DNA of 64,000 nucleotides, taken from positions 3,998,501-4,062,500 of the forward strand of contig CP142453.1 of the NCBI GenBank assembly GCA_038049695.1, given 5' to 3'. Made by a program: the position numbers and the translations under genes. Under the pieces are notes generated by a model. It did not search any database and was not told the origin of the DNA. It saw nothing but the letters and a program-made list of their open reading frames with translations. Of the stretch, positions 33,383 to 47,400 are shown piece after piece (the first letter of the stretch is position 1; each line of letters opens with the position of its first letter). This stretch comes from Cinnamomum chago (lineage: Eukaryota > Streptophyta > Magnoliopsida > Laurales > Lauraceae).

Positions 33383-35575
33383 ATGGATTTGCTTCAGCAG
33401 CTGCAAGCAATAGGTGGGGTACTTGCCTTGCTCTTTCTCTACAAAATATGTTTGAGATCAGCATGGTCTAAGACTGAGAAGTCCAAGTGTGTGGGGGCAC
33501 CTGAGGTGGCCGGTGGATGGCCTGTGATCGGTCACCTCCATTTGTTAGGGGGGCATGAACCAATCCACCAAAAGCTAGGAGCCATGGCTGATAAGTATGG
33601 GCCTGCTTTCACCCTCCGGCTCGGCTTGCGTCGAACACTTGTGGTTAGCAGTTGGGAAGTAGTTAAAGACTGCTTTACCACCAACGACAAAGTTCTTGCT
33701 TCACATCCAAATTCTGCCATGGCAAAGTACATGTGCTATGATTATGCCATGTTTGGTATGGCTCCTTATGGGCCTTACTGGCGTGACATGCGCAAAATAA
33801 CCACGCTGCACCTTTTATCCAATGCGAAGCTTGATTCACTCGAGCATGTTCGTGCCGAGGTGGTTGATGTGCACATAAAAGAGTTGTATGGACGATGGGT
33901 GGAGAACAGTCGACGGCCAGTTATGGTGGAGATCAAGCAATGGTTTCATAAACTGACATTCGATTTGATTGTAAGGAAGGTTGTGGGGAAGCGGTTTTTT
34001 GGCGCTATTGGTCCTCATAAAGAGCGTGAGGCCCGTCGGTTTCAGAAAGCAATTGACCAGTTTTTCCAATTAGCTGTTGCATTTGTCATATCAGATGTGC
34101 TTCCATTCCTTAATTGGATAGATTTTCAGGGGCGGAAGAGTGCCATGAAGAAGGTTGCTACGGAGCTTGACTCAATCATGGAAGTCTATCTGGAGGAACA
34201 TAAGCGAAAGAGACTCTCTGGAGAGGCAGGGGATGAGCGGGACTTCATGGATATGATGCTGTCTATCATGGAGGACTCTCAGTTCTCCAGCTATGATCCT
34301 GATACCGTCATCAAGTCAACTTCCTTGGTATGCTTCTACTCCACAAGTATTTAAAGATTCCAAGGGTAGAGAACACTATTTTTATGTTTTACCTGTGTAT
34401 TAGACAGATGTTCTGCACATTTCATCTGGCATGAGTGCCCATCAATTAGACTATGCTGTTAACCTCACTTTGGATCGATGAGGCGGGAAGTTGTAATGAT
34501 CAAACAGTTTTGACCATCTGATGCCATCCACCGAACGCCTTGAATTTTTGGTGGAATGGACATTGGATTGTGATAACTGGCTCATCAGTACAATTTTTGG
34601 CCTATGGTCCATCCAATGGATTTTCAATTTGGATGGTCTGGATTAATATAAATGTAAACTACCATGCTTTGGAAAAGTTTCTACCTGTATGTCAAACATG
34701 CAATAGCCTGGTAATAAAAATTTGCTGATAGAGTCCTCTTGTCTTGGAGATACCACATGATATTTCCTACTGACAGTATTTGCTATATCCCCAATCTGTG
34801 CCTAAACCTACTGTAAACTTTCAATGGACAGGGGGGATTTTCAGCTAAAAATTGCAAAATCTCATATGTTACAATTGAGTGAAAAGGGGTTAGATCCTTT
34901 GTTTCTAAAGGGTGCACAAAATCTCTTCCTTTCCAGTGACTTGTATTTCAATTGCAGTCTCTTATCTTAGGTGGTACAGACACCACAGCGCTCACCCTCA
35001 CAATAGCCCTGTCGTTTTTGCTGAACAACCCCAGCACGTTAACAAAGGCACAAGAAGAGCTGGACATCCACGTTGGAAAGGACAGGATTGTAGACGAATC
35101 CGACATCAAGAATTTAGTGTATCTCCAAGCAATCATCAAGGAAACATTACGCCTAGGCCCGACAACTACACTACCATTGCATCAAGCTTCAGAGGATTGC
35201 CGCATTGGAGGTTTCTTTGTACCATCAGGCACATGTGTATTGGTTATAACTAGGAAGCTGCATATGGACCCATGTGTGTGGTCAGACCCTTGTGAGTTCC
35301 GGCCTGAGAGGTTTCTCACAAGCCACAAAAATGTGGATGTTAGGGGCCAACAGTTTGAGTATGTCCCTTTTGGGTCTGGCAGAAGATCGTGCTCTGGCAT
35401 CTCGTTTGCTGTCCAAGTCATGCACTTAACTCTTGCTCGTCTGCTTCATGGGTTTGAAATAGCATGCACATCCAATGCGCCTATTGACATTGAGAGATTA
35501 AGCGTTGGCAATCCCAAACCAACAACTGTGGATGTCCTCATCACCCCGCGACTTCCTCCTCAGCTTTATGAGTAG
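33383..35575 (+). CDS. CYP82-like: Cytochrome P450, CYP82 family-like, 2 exons
   Basis: Exons 33383-34327 and 34958-35575 give 519 residues, the normal length of an A-type plant P450, with the single phase-0 intron just before the I-helix. Features in order: N-terminal membrane anchor (about residues 9-21), AGGWPVIGHLHLLGG after the hinge, I-helix GGTDTT (320-325), ExxR (E377, R380), FRPERF, and the heme loop FGSGRRSCSG with ligand Cys460. The MAPYGPYWRDMRKI and HLLSNAKLDSLEHVR stretches are typical of CYP82. Family members act in specialised metabolism (homoterpenes, benzylisoquinoline alkaloids, coumarins, flavones); the substrate here cannot be told. The usual proline-rich hinge is weak (CVGAPEVAGG), and LRLGPTTTLPLHQ replaces the common LRLYP...P pattern after ExxR. 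No second P450 lies nearby. Confidence 0.96.
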
Positions 35576-38418
35576 TGGAGGTGATTTGGTTGTTTATAGC
35601 ACAAGAACATGCTGTGACATGGATGATGAAAAATAAGATTTCAAGGATAGTAGAGTCACCAAGTATGGGACCAAGTATTGATTTTCTAATTTAATAGAAA
35701 TGATGTCCGAGATTCGTATCCAAGAGCTTCAAGACTAAATAGTTTCAATAAGTAGTAGAATTTGTGTTGAAAGTGATTTTATATATGATGGAATTTATGT
35801 CCACAGAGCTTTCTTTCCAGGAGAATGCACCTGTTGAAGTTGCTTAGCATGGATTGGTTCGTCAAAAGAATAATATTACTGAAGTTAACTAGCTCATTGT
35901 GCTTAATCCACCTTGCCTGCTACAGATAAAAGCTTTACTAGTGGTCTTTTTTCTCTTTACATATTGATCATATCATATATTATAACAATTAAAGCCCGTA
36001 TGTATCGGATGTAGCATCCTCTTCTCAAGTGATATAGAACCATGGTTCAAAATTGCTCCGGTCGAGCTTAGCCCTGTGGTTGTGAATTGTTAAAATTGAT
36101 AGGTATCTCTACTCTTAATCCAACATGGCCATTAAAAAAAAAAGAAGAAGCAAAAGCTCTAATTTTCACAAGCCAAAATGGGACCTTTCATTATTAGAGG
36201 ATTTACCTTTACTTCGTAGAGGCTAGAATCTTGTGCCAAATGCTCATATTTTTCAAATTAGACATTTAGACAAATAAAAGTTGGAAAATGGCAAACATGG
36301 GCACATGCTGTTGATCTGGAGCAAATAGTTATAACAGTCATCAGGAAGCCCTAGCTCCAAAATCTCTCTCCTCTCCTTAGTCCTTCATGGCCAGGAAGGG
36401 GGCTGAATCAATGGCGTTGTGCAATCATCAAAGAAAAAAACGCTGCGACTTGGCCCCATCAATTCCCTCGGTCACACTATTCATCGCACTGTAATCTTAT
36501 GGTGGAGCCAAATCTTATTGGAGTAAACTTATAGAAGTTTTTCCATAAGTGAAGCCCACTGCGGAGTTCCACTCCTTTAACTCGAGTTAATAACCCAAAC
36601 GGTTCAAAATCACATGTCTCCATTACAGGAATCACAAAAGGGGCACCGCCAGCTAGGATCACATTAGAAATATTAGAATAGATGTCAATGTCATATAAAT
36701 CACATGTCTCCATTACATGAATCACAAAAGGGGCACTGCCAGCTAGGATCACATTAGAAATATTAGAATAGATGTCAATGTCATGGTTGACACTTGGCAA
36801 ACAATTTTCTCCTGCGCACGTGTGCAGTGCACTTGGTGCGGTTTGTCACACAACACAAGACCCAGCGAAAATCATGGGGCCCCATCTTTGGTGATAGTCT
36901 TGATGTGCACTCCCACAGGAACATATGGGCAGGAGAAAATTTTCCGACAATAGGCTTGTTTGGATAGAGAATATCTGACTATTCCTGTAAGAGGAATGTC
37001 ACTGAAGGACCCCTGGACCCCTGGGGGCTGGGGCCTATTGAAAATTGTTGGTGAATTATGTGAGCCAAAAATTTTAAAAAAAATCCGGAGAGTTTGCAAA
37101 TCAAACAAAGAACCCCTAAAGCTAACTAGTGACATGCCATCAGAAATCAAGGAAGTCTTGCAAAGAAACAGGCCCTGAAATTAATAATGACATGAGGATG
37201 AGTTACACTGTTTAACTTCTATTTATTTTTTGCCTCACTGATTTGCATCCATCTAGGTGGGCTCCCGAGGCTATCTTGCTCGGAAGTCCATGTGCAACAT
37301 CCCTAAGCAGGTAAAGACTCAATTATTTTGTAAAGGTGTTTTTATTGTGAGATTCTGAAATGGATGCATCACCAGCAGAAGTACAACAGTATGTTTATCA
37401 TTTAGATAAATGGCATGCTGTTTAAGATTACAAAAAACTAAAATGACCTGATGCATCACATAAAATCTGACAAAATCCAATCATCGATTGATCCACATGA
37501 TTTCTCAATCATCAGAAACACTGGGTCACATTGGAACTTCACCTTGCTCTATTTTAGAATCTATATGTGTGTGTGGGGTAAGTAATCACACACCCACACC
37601 CACACACTCACATAAGTCCCTCATCATCTGCGCTACAGCCGTGGATTGATCTTTGGTTGTTTATTTGAAGAGAGGTGCCTCACCAACTGAGCTGCCAGTA
37701 GTTTTTATAACCAATAGTTCCTGAATGACAGCCTGTAACTGAGCATTTTCTTTTTCTTTGGTTCCCCCAAAACAAAAATGCCAAAGAGAACATACAGATA
37801 ATCTGTTTTTTTTTTTTTTTTTTCCTATTTCGATTTTGGTCAATGAGAAAAATATATACAATGTTCCAAGGATAATGGGCAATCAGAAAACACACAAACT
37901 ATTACAAGGAAAAGAACAAAAATAAGACAGCCACTTGGCAATCAAGTGCTTATAAAAAAACAGACACATGTACAGTTTACCAACTTGCAGACAAAGAACA
38001 CAATTACTCCGACATCGTTGAATGAATTGCTTTGCACAATCTTGCTGGATGAACTGATACAGACACCTAAAATCAAGTCAGCATCATTGTAAAGGATGCC
38101 AGAAAGAACTTACTCATGCTGCTGCTGTATTATCTGTTACAAAAACACTGGAGAACTGTCCATCCAATGATGTGACTGACAAAGTAGGGACTATAAGCCT
38201 TCACAAAGAATCAGCAGCATAAAGAATTTGCATGACAACTGATGAAAACAATATGAACTCATTCCTAAAAGCAGCAGGTGACCATGCTCTGCGATAATGG
38301 ATATTTACAACAAAATTCATACATGATGCAGTATGAAGAAATGGATGCCCTGGTCGTGGAATGTCAATCACCCATTCATGCTCCGCCTTTCTGTGACTAA
38401 AAAATGGATGGGCCAACT
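35576..38418. other. Intergenic between the convergent P450 and 5-phosphatase
   Basis: No gene was supported. The stretch holds a 90-bp tandem duplication (36609-36788) and simple repeats (TG-rich tract at about 37566-37610, poly(T) at 37806-37823). An exon-like block with AG/GT borders at 37257-37310 encodes nothing I recognise. Confidence 0.5.
36609..36788. repeat. 90-bp tandem duplication, nearly identical
   Basis: Two copies with a period of exactly 90 bp (CACATGTCTCCATTAC at 36611 and 36701) differ at only two or three positions, so the event is recent. Because 90 is a multiple of three, the minus-strand open frame at 36477-36800 repeats a 30-residue unit, but there is no sign that it is translated. 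Confidence 0.92.
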
Positions 38419-41400
38419 TTATAGACTCTCTTCATGGACTAAATGCAACTTACTCAAGTCGTTGATGACATCTGAGGAACTACCTAGGTGTTGAAAATCA
38501 GATCGGTGTAAAAGAATGGGTCGGATTCTTCCAGAACTAGCTTTTGAGTCACTGCATGTAGTCTCTAAAACATAGTGGCGCACACGGACTCGATGAGTTC
38601 TAGTATCAGTAGAGAAACATCCGCCAGTTTTTACTGCCAATAGAACTTCCTTGTCTCTGGTATCTTCACACCAGCAATTTTGTGGAACTCCATCAATGAA
38701 CTCTTTTAGTGTATGGAACTCCTCATGTTGGACCGAGACTTCCATAATTTGTCCAGGTTTAATTACACCAGCCGCTGGAGTCACCTGGTGAGAATAGAAC
38801 TCCAGATAAATAGGCATGCCCAAAGAGCCATGACCAGAAAGAAGGGAATTATAAAGTGAATGTAAATTTCCCTTATTGTATATACAGATATTCAAAGATA
38901 CGATGTCATATACATTAAAAAGATTAGTTGATATGAGAGAGGGGCACAGGATTATAATGTCTCAAATCTCTACCCATCTGAAGGCCATCATGTAGTGATT
39001 CATATTTAATCTGATGGCTCTGCCATGGACGAAGAGAATACATCATCAGCCCATAATATAGGATAAAGGATAGGTCTATGATATTGACAGTATTGATACT
39101 TTCAAATTTGGGAGACCTTTTTGAGAAGTCCAGGCATCCAAGGTAGGTCTATCAGATTCGTGGTATGGATCAAATCACCGTCTATCCAGTATCTATAGAA
39201 AACAAATGCTTCAACAAACTCCGAAAGTTCAAGACCCTCCACAGGGGAGTCACACTCTTAACATGAACAAGCATAATCATACTCATCCTAAAAACAGACC
39301 ACTTGAGTGAAGTTACCTCGAGCCATTGGGGAAAGCCAAAGGAACCTCTAGGCCGCCGCTGCTTTGATGCAAGTCCATCCTTGATAGTGGATTGGCCTTC
39401 ACAAATTATTTTAAATATGGCTTTGTCCTTCCCACACTTATTGGTAATTCGGAGAATGGAAGTGTCCTCATTTTGAAGGATTATGTTGTTTGTGCTAATA
39501 ATGGTTTCTGGAACACTGCATAATTCCTTCAGCAATGACCTGATTTTCTCATTTGACTTGACTACTTCTCCGAATTCTTGTCTCCTTATTGATTCATCCA
39601 CATGTGCAACGTCAACACTGAATATGCACCTAACAGGCTTGTGATCACTGTCCGTGACATCCATGCAGGCATCATACCTGAAGCAAAAGAGATTACAAGT
39701 CTCATTACTATGAACGATTAAAATGGAAGGCCAGAAAGCAACCATATCAAAGAACCTACAGTGAAATTGAAGAAACTACAGGGCACTCTAGTTTGCACTC
39801 ATCCTCTGAGGCAGAGCGGCTATCACGATATAATATTCTATCACACCAGGCAGGAATGCGCTTCTTCTCACTTGAATCATAACCTGGAAAATAATGGCAC
39901 TAGTTTAGCTTGCAAATGTTTCAATGAATCCCCCCAAAACCCTATAAAATATTCAGAATGGTACTTTCTTTCACATCTCTTTTTGGAGTCCTATGAAGGT
40001 TAACAACTCAGCTGTTTCTTAAATTGTTGATCATAAATCAGTCAACAGAGGTCCTTACATCTACACTGACCAGCAATGTACATGTTCTTTACGAATGGAC
40101 AATAACCAGTAGTAGTCCACGTTGAATGAGGGAAATATGAAGTGGCTAGGATAATCTGATGAGGGACACTTTTGTGACGTGTCTCATTGGTGTTATGTTG
40201 GGGTCCACTACCAATGGTCCAGATCTCCAATAGGTATGCCCCAAATGTACCTTCTGTAGGGGGCAAGAAAAAGCATTTTAATTGAACATTCTCTCCAATC
40301 CCCCTCCCTCCCCCTCTCTCTCTCTCTATATATATATATATATCTATATCTATATCTATATATATGTATATATAGATATATCATAGTCAGCTCGTTGAAA
40401 GAATCCAACACTGAAAAGTGCACTAAATACATGAAGAATACCTGCCAAACCTACTTGGTGCCTATCAAACTTGTATGTGGGAGGGAACCTTATGTGCCCT
40501 TCACGCATTCCTTGAAAGACCTTGCCAGCTTTCATCTCTGCCCTGAGCTGATCCCTTTCTCTCAGCCAGTCAAAGCATCTTTGAGAAATAAAGTCTCTTG
40601 CTTCATCATAAGAAATGCCATGAAGTCGGTAGTTGAAATCACCAAGGAATACAACCATGTCTGCTTCAGCTAACTCAGGCTTTCCTTCATCAGAGTGGAT
40701 CCCCCCAACAGCCTATATTCAAGGCAATAACATATCAAATTATGTCATTTTCATTATAAATCTGACCAGACAAGTAAAAAGTGTTCTAGATTCTAACAGA
40801 CTTTAATTTATTATCAAGATCTGTAATTCCAACTGAGAATTTGCATACATTTGCACCACGAAGCATGTGGACAGCAGACGAAGCACCAGCTGAAGCAGAG
40901 AGGAAACAAGTATGGGATAAGAATAAATCAGCATTTAAAAAATCCAAATAACTAAATAAATAAAAGAACCAAAAAAAAAAAAAAAAAAACTACAGGGCAG
41001 GAGAAACACAACTAAAAGCACCATACCCGCTGTGGAATTAAGTATATTAGATGGCCGGCTGAATATCATCGTTCGATATACATGATCAAAATCAGCATTG
41101 CGGCGGTTAACTGCTTCCAAATGTGCAGCAAAATGGCAATTCACAAAGCATACTATCTGATCAAAGATTCTCATCCGCAAGCCTACAGCTCCCTGCTTGG
41201 ACAGCCTTTAACCCATCAATCATAATAATCCACTAATGAAAACAAAACTAACAAACTACAAAGAACAAGAAATGGCATGAGAATTCATTTACACAATCAA
41301 GTTATAGAATATCCTTCTATATGCTCAACTTCTTACTAAATTTTCTCTCACTACTTCTAAAGCTTTTTTATTGGTTTTCTGACTTAAGTAGCTTCATTTT

Positions 41401-44400
41401 TGGACCTGCCTTAAACAACTTTATCTAGTGTACTTCATTTTTTTGTTACAAAGAAGAAAAGTAATGAATCATTAGACAGGACAACACAGTATAGACAGTA
41501 GAGCGGTAGATTTTTAAGACTGGGAAAGACTTTCCCAAGGGAACAAGATGAAATGATAGTCTTTCTAAAAGGAGGTACATAACATTCTGGAAACACTGAT
41601 TTGAATGAGCACATACGAACCTTATTACCAATCGCACGTCCAAACCCACATGGTACTGCTGCAGCATCAACATCCCCAATATATGGCTTAAGATTCTTCC
41701 TGGCCCTGTAAAAGAATGGTTAAACTCATAATTTCAACGTGTCACTGGAATCACAGCAAGAAAGAAAGAAAAATGGAAGTTAATCATATGAATTTGTATG
41801 TTCTTCAAGAATATGGATATAGAGATTGAATCTTTTTGATGCTCTCCACACTTGAATACCTACCATAAAGAAATCAGCAATCCTGCCAACTGCCTAGATC
41901 CTACACGTTCAAAAGTTGTTCCCTCATCTAATGTCTTGCCAATAGCATCCAACCACCATTGTCCATTGGCACTTCCTTCTAGTCCCACCTAATCATTATA
42001 ACAACCATCCAACAAATGTTAAGTAGACACAAATAAAAAGTGAATGTGACAAATTTCATCAAAAAGAATCCTCTCTTTACAGGAATGATCTTACATCAAT
42101 ATAAGACATGCCTCAGTAAATGTGGCAGGTGTAGATGTCAAGAATTAATGCAAATCTAAGCATAAAAAATAATGGCATATCACGCCAAGCAGCAGCATAA
42201 AGAAAAAATAACAATAAAATAGAATATGGTCAAGGGTGTTCCTGTATCACAGATCAAGAATATCAACATTTTCATGCAAAGAGAGATCAAAATAATGCAG
42301 CAGTCTCCTCCTAATAATAGTATTTGTTCTCAATTTTTTTCTAGTTCCTCTTAGAACACCCAAAACTTCTTCAGAAGTTTTCGTAAAGTCAGTGACCAGG
42401 CTCACATTGTTTTCCAAACTGATTGAAACAACTACATGGTTAACGCCCATATTTCCTTAGTTTACGTTCTTCATCACCATCATCATCATCGAAGCCTTGT
42501 CTTCTATAAAAATAATTTTTAAAAAAAATTGAAGCCTTGTCTCATCTAGGAAGTGGGGTCAAGTTTCCATAGATTGTTGTAGTAATTTTATCAAGGAAGG
42601 GTCATAGTAAAGTGAACTAGGAACAACTGCCGAGTGCAGACCACTTCTAGTATACTTGCATAATGGAAATACACCTCACATACCAAACAACGCATATATT
42701 GTTCTAGTATACTTGCATAATGGAAATATACACCTAACATATCAACCACCATATAACTATGAATAATCTCAAATGTAAAGTGTTTTTTGACTTCATAGAA
42801 TGGCGCACTTTGTAAAGAATGTGACCAATGACAGAGAAGACTTCTAACAATGGATGGAAATAGAAAAGGCCAGCATTCCTGGTACCTTAAGGTAGATTAT
42901 TTAATATACAGATTGAGCAACCAGCAGGAATAAGACTCTGTTGTTGTTGTTGTTGATGATGATTGAGGTACTAAAGGGGAAAAATGGTAGCAAGATATAG
43001 GCATTATTGAATTTTCTCCATATCCAAACGAACCATTTGAAGTTCGGTCAAAAGCAGTCTTGCATTACAGTTGTTAATCTTATAATATTTACCCATATGC
43101 ATATTAAGAAGTACATGGGTGGCATCATTGCTAAATTAATCAGGTGCGAGTACAACAGGTCAGTCAAATGAATAACATCAATCAGATTTAGTGCAAGATC
43201 ATTGCTCCCCATTATGTGTTGATATAATAATAACAGCAGCAGCAACAACAAAAATAATAATGCTGACAATATCATAAATAAATTTTGACTTAACCAGGGA
43301 AGACATACAGTTTCCTTAGCGGCTTGCATTGCAAGAAAACCTGCACCCATTTCCACTTCTTGCAATCCAATAACAACTATGCCAACATCTGATGCTGCAG
43401 AACCCAACCATGATATAAGTGAGTCGGGAGAAGCTCTTTCTTGACCAACATTCCATGTCCCTGTTAATATTTTCAGATTTTCTAATTTTGTATATAACAG
43501 CTCCTTGTTGGATAGCTCTGACCGCAATATGTTGTCAAGGGGCCCTGGTGACGTGATGCTCCATCCACGAATGCCACCATGGTTAGCCAATGTAAAAACA
43601 TATCCACCTCCAACAGCCATCTTTATCACCGGACTGCTATGTGCAACCCATCCTCCAAGAAGATTGCCTTCAAGATCCAACACCTGCACAGTGCCACTAA
43701 TGTAGCCTACCCATAATCGTGTGCCAAATGAACAAAAACACTGAACAGAAGAAGAATGATGATGAAACTCTTGCAAGTGACTGCCGGTTCCATCCCACTG
43801 CACAAGCAGGCCATTTGCACATCCTGTCCAAATCATTCCATTGATCGATATGATCATTGCCTCGATTCTCCTATTATCATCTCCACAAGCTCCCTTTGCT
43901 GCAACTCGACGGACAACATCAGCAGCTCCCATCAGAGCATTACGTGACCGTTGAAAGAAACTAACAGAGCCTTGAGGTTTTTCCTTCTTTGATGTGGAAA
44001 CAATCTTGATCTTCATCTCTTCCTCAATAGGAAAATCATGGGTTGATGAGATCTCAATGCGATTTTCAACCTGACCCTCTATGTTAAATACTTTCAAGAG
44101 GTCTCTTGAACGAGCATCCCTGTGAAATAGAACCATAATGTAGAATCTTTTAGGATGCTTCAGAAGTTAAGTAATGACAGGAAATAAATATAATTGTGTA
44201 GTTTTTTTGGAAAGAAACAAGGCCATCGTTGATCAAGCACAAGGGTTCTTCCTAGAATTTAGTAATATGTTAGTTAGCAATGATGTCGCGCGAAGTGAAA
44301 CATACCACAGAGCAAAGGACAGGTACCCACCACTCCACACTTTTGCTCTGGAATTATCAGATAATAAATATCTTACATCTACAGCTGGTAAGGAACAGGC

Positions 44401-47400
44401 ACCACCCATATTAACCTGGTTTTTGAGGTCAATGTATGACCTCTCCACTAATAAAGTAGCCATATGCCTTTCTTCCAATGCTAGGGAGAGGGACTTTTCC
44501 AAGGATTCCCAGGGCCAGGCCTTAATAACACCTCCCTCAGAACCTGACCACATGTCACCTAGATTTCACAAGTAAAAAACAAAGAAAAGAAGGTAGTGTA
44601 AGAATGAATTGCTTAACATATACAGATTATAATAGCTATTCCTAGCAATCTATTTTACAATTGGAAAAAGCTGCTATACTAACATTTAGTCCTATACTAG
44701 AAATATCAGAAACAGGGCCATTGAACTGAGGCTCCCATTTGTGGAAAGTGAATGTGATAGAACCAAACTGAAGTGATGGGATTAGCTCCATCCCATGATC
44801 CCAATATTTCATCATCATCAAACCCTTATCCCAACTATTTTGGGGTCAGCTACATGAATTTTATTTCTCCATTCCAATCAATCTTGAGCTAAAGCCTCGG
44901 ATAGGTTGGACTTCTTCTGATCTATTGTTACTACTTTCATCCATGATCCCAATAATTCTTAGAAAAAAAGGAATCAAATATTTAAGATGGAAAAAAAAAT
45001 CCAAGACCAGTGATAGGCAGCAGTAGTGACACAATGCTATTTCTGGAATTCTAATGATTGGAAATAGAATATAGAGGTGCTCTAGCAGGAGTTACTATCC
45101 CATGCACAAAGATGGCTGATGACCCCCACCAACCTGCTAGTCGAGCAAATTTAATATGGTAGCAGCAAAGAAACCCCAAAAAATATGGTCTACATCATGG
45201 TTGATTAGATGTTAATTTGTTATTTTTAAAATAATAATGTTTTCTTCAACTTCATTTGGCCTGATAATGACACTAAAGCAGGAGGCCCTGAGGTTCATTT
45301 TGGCACACAATCAAATGATGTTGCACTCTTTTGCTGATTGAAGAATATTCTCCCTAATGTCTCAGCAGGTAGCTCAAAGGTCTAAATTACACTCCTTGGT
45401 AGCAGCTCCCCAGTTACCCAGGGAGGACACATCTGCCTTCCATTTCCTTGTTTTTTCAATTCTTTTAATTTTTAAATCTAAACAATTAAATATAATTATG
45501 AAATCTATAATTCTTGGCAAACATCTTCTATGGATAGGTGTTCCACTTCCAAGTCGCAAGCTTCATGTGTAATGTGCATAAGCCATAAGATGTTGCGATA
45601 GTATTGAACCTACATATCGCTTGTTATTTGTTTAGTATAACTAACAGGTAATTTACTAGGTTTATTGACAAAATATTTTTTTGCATTTTCCAGAAAGCAT
45701 ATGGAGCCTATAAGAAAAGTTGAGTATACTGAAAATGTCAATTCAAATATTTGAACACAATTTGCCATACTTCTATTCCTTCATTGGCATTTACACTTCA
45801 CAATCAAACCAAATTTGATCATATATTTTGGGACTTGAACCTTGTAGAGGACAAATTGGCATAGCAGTAAGTGCAAAAGAATGAAGGAAGAAGATCATCA
45901 CCCTCAACCTAATAACAAACCTTGAATCCACAAGGAAGAACTAGGGAAAACCCTATAGAGAAACTGAAATTCGTATCATTCCTTGTATTTTTTTTATTTT
46001 TTATTTTGTTTTTTGGTATTATTCCTTCAATAGAAACATAACAATGACTTATCTAGCATCCAAAACCCTAACTTTCCCGAAATAGTAAAATTTACTAAAA
46101 ATAGTTTAAAAACCCAAATAACATAAAAACCCTCAGACTAACTCTAAATTACTTTTTAAGGCCTTCCACGAAAATTCAAACTCAAACGGACTCAAACTCC
46201 TAAAATAAGCATAACAAAAACTTACTAAAATAGTAAGTTTTGCACGAAAATTGTGTCTTGACATTTGAAAAGAGAACGTTGAGGGTTCGAAACAAGTACT
46301 TGGGTGTTACAAGACAATACCCAGATCAAAAGCTGTAGCTGTCCAAAGTTGACACCATCCTTCGAGCCCACTACCTTTATTTCTTGCGATCTTCATGTTA
46401 AAAAAAAAAAAAAATGTTCTGTCACTTGTTCTACATCACAAATGCACATCTTCATGGGGTGTTAGTTGGTTCGACTGTGTTCAGTTTTGGAATGCCCAAA
46501 GATGGCCTCACCCACTTTATGCAAAGAAGGCTAAAGAACAAGTCTGACTGTGTTAACTTCATTACTGCCACCAAAACTAGGTTTCTATAAATCACTAGCA
46601 GCCAGAAGGTTCATGGTCACTTGGACATATCTCAGACAAACGGTCTATACAAGTAATTATTTCTTCCCTTTTTTCTTTGGCAAAATGCTAGCTCAGATTT
46701 TAGCCTAAAGATACCCAATCAAGTCAATTTAACTTATATTCAAAGAATGAGAAAAGAGTAAGAGTCTGATTGGAGGTGTCACTGTTAGAAAGAAGTGCAT
46801 GTCTACCCTAGGATTTTTCGTCGATCTAATACCAAATGATTCCACAGTCGGGAGGAGAAGCTTGCAAGTTGAACTAACTACCAATTGAAGATGATATGCA
46901 TATTGGCAGCAGAGGAATCTAATGAGCCCACCATCATGTTCCCCTTCATATAAAAATCCTTATACACTAAGTTCTTGTCGATACCCTAGCTTAATTCTCC
47001 TCACAGTTGGGAAACACCACTTCAATAAGGTCGCCTTATTCAGGAAACACGGCAAATTTCAAACTTGTTCATGGAAATCTCTCACTTTTGTAGTACACTA
47101 ATGACAGAGGAAATTCAATTTGTTGTCATAGCAACTAGCCAGTAAATCTATCATGGAATTATGAGAATAAAAGACTTAATGCAGGACTGATCATATTCTT
47201 CCATCTGTTTCCACATCTTTCTACAGTATACACATCATCATGGCTTCTATCAGTCATCATTTCTGGCTACTATATTCAAACACTGAAACACACATCTCAT
47301 TTCAAAGAAACCCAACTTCAGAAAACCAAATTCCTAATCTCTGTTTCCCATACATTAAGATGAGAAGAAATCCAATTAGTCCTTGATGAGATTGAAAGCT

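Noticed and set aside
36477..36800. Duplicated protein-coding exon
   Set aside because: The open frame exists only because the repeat period is 90 bp; no homologue, start context or splice sites support it.
37257..37310. Exon-like block bordered by AG and GT
   Set aside because: One frame reads WAPEAILLGS, weakly like a kinase motif, but no other kinase piece lies nearby.
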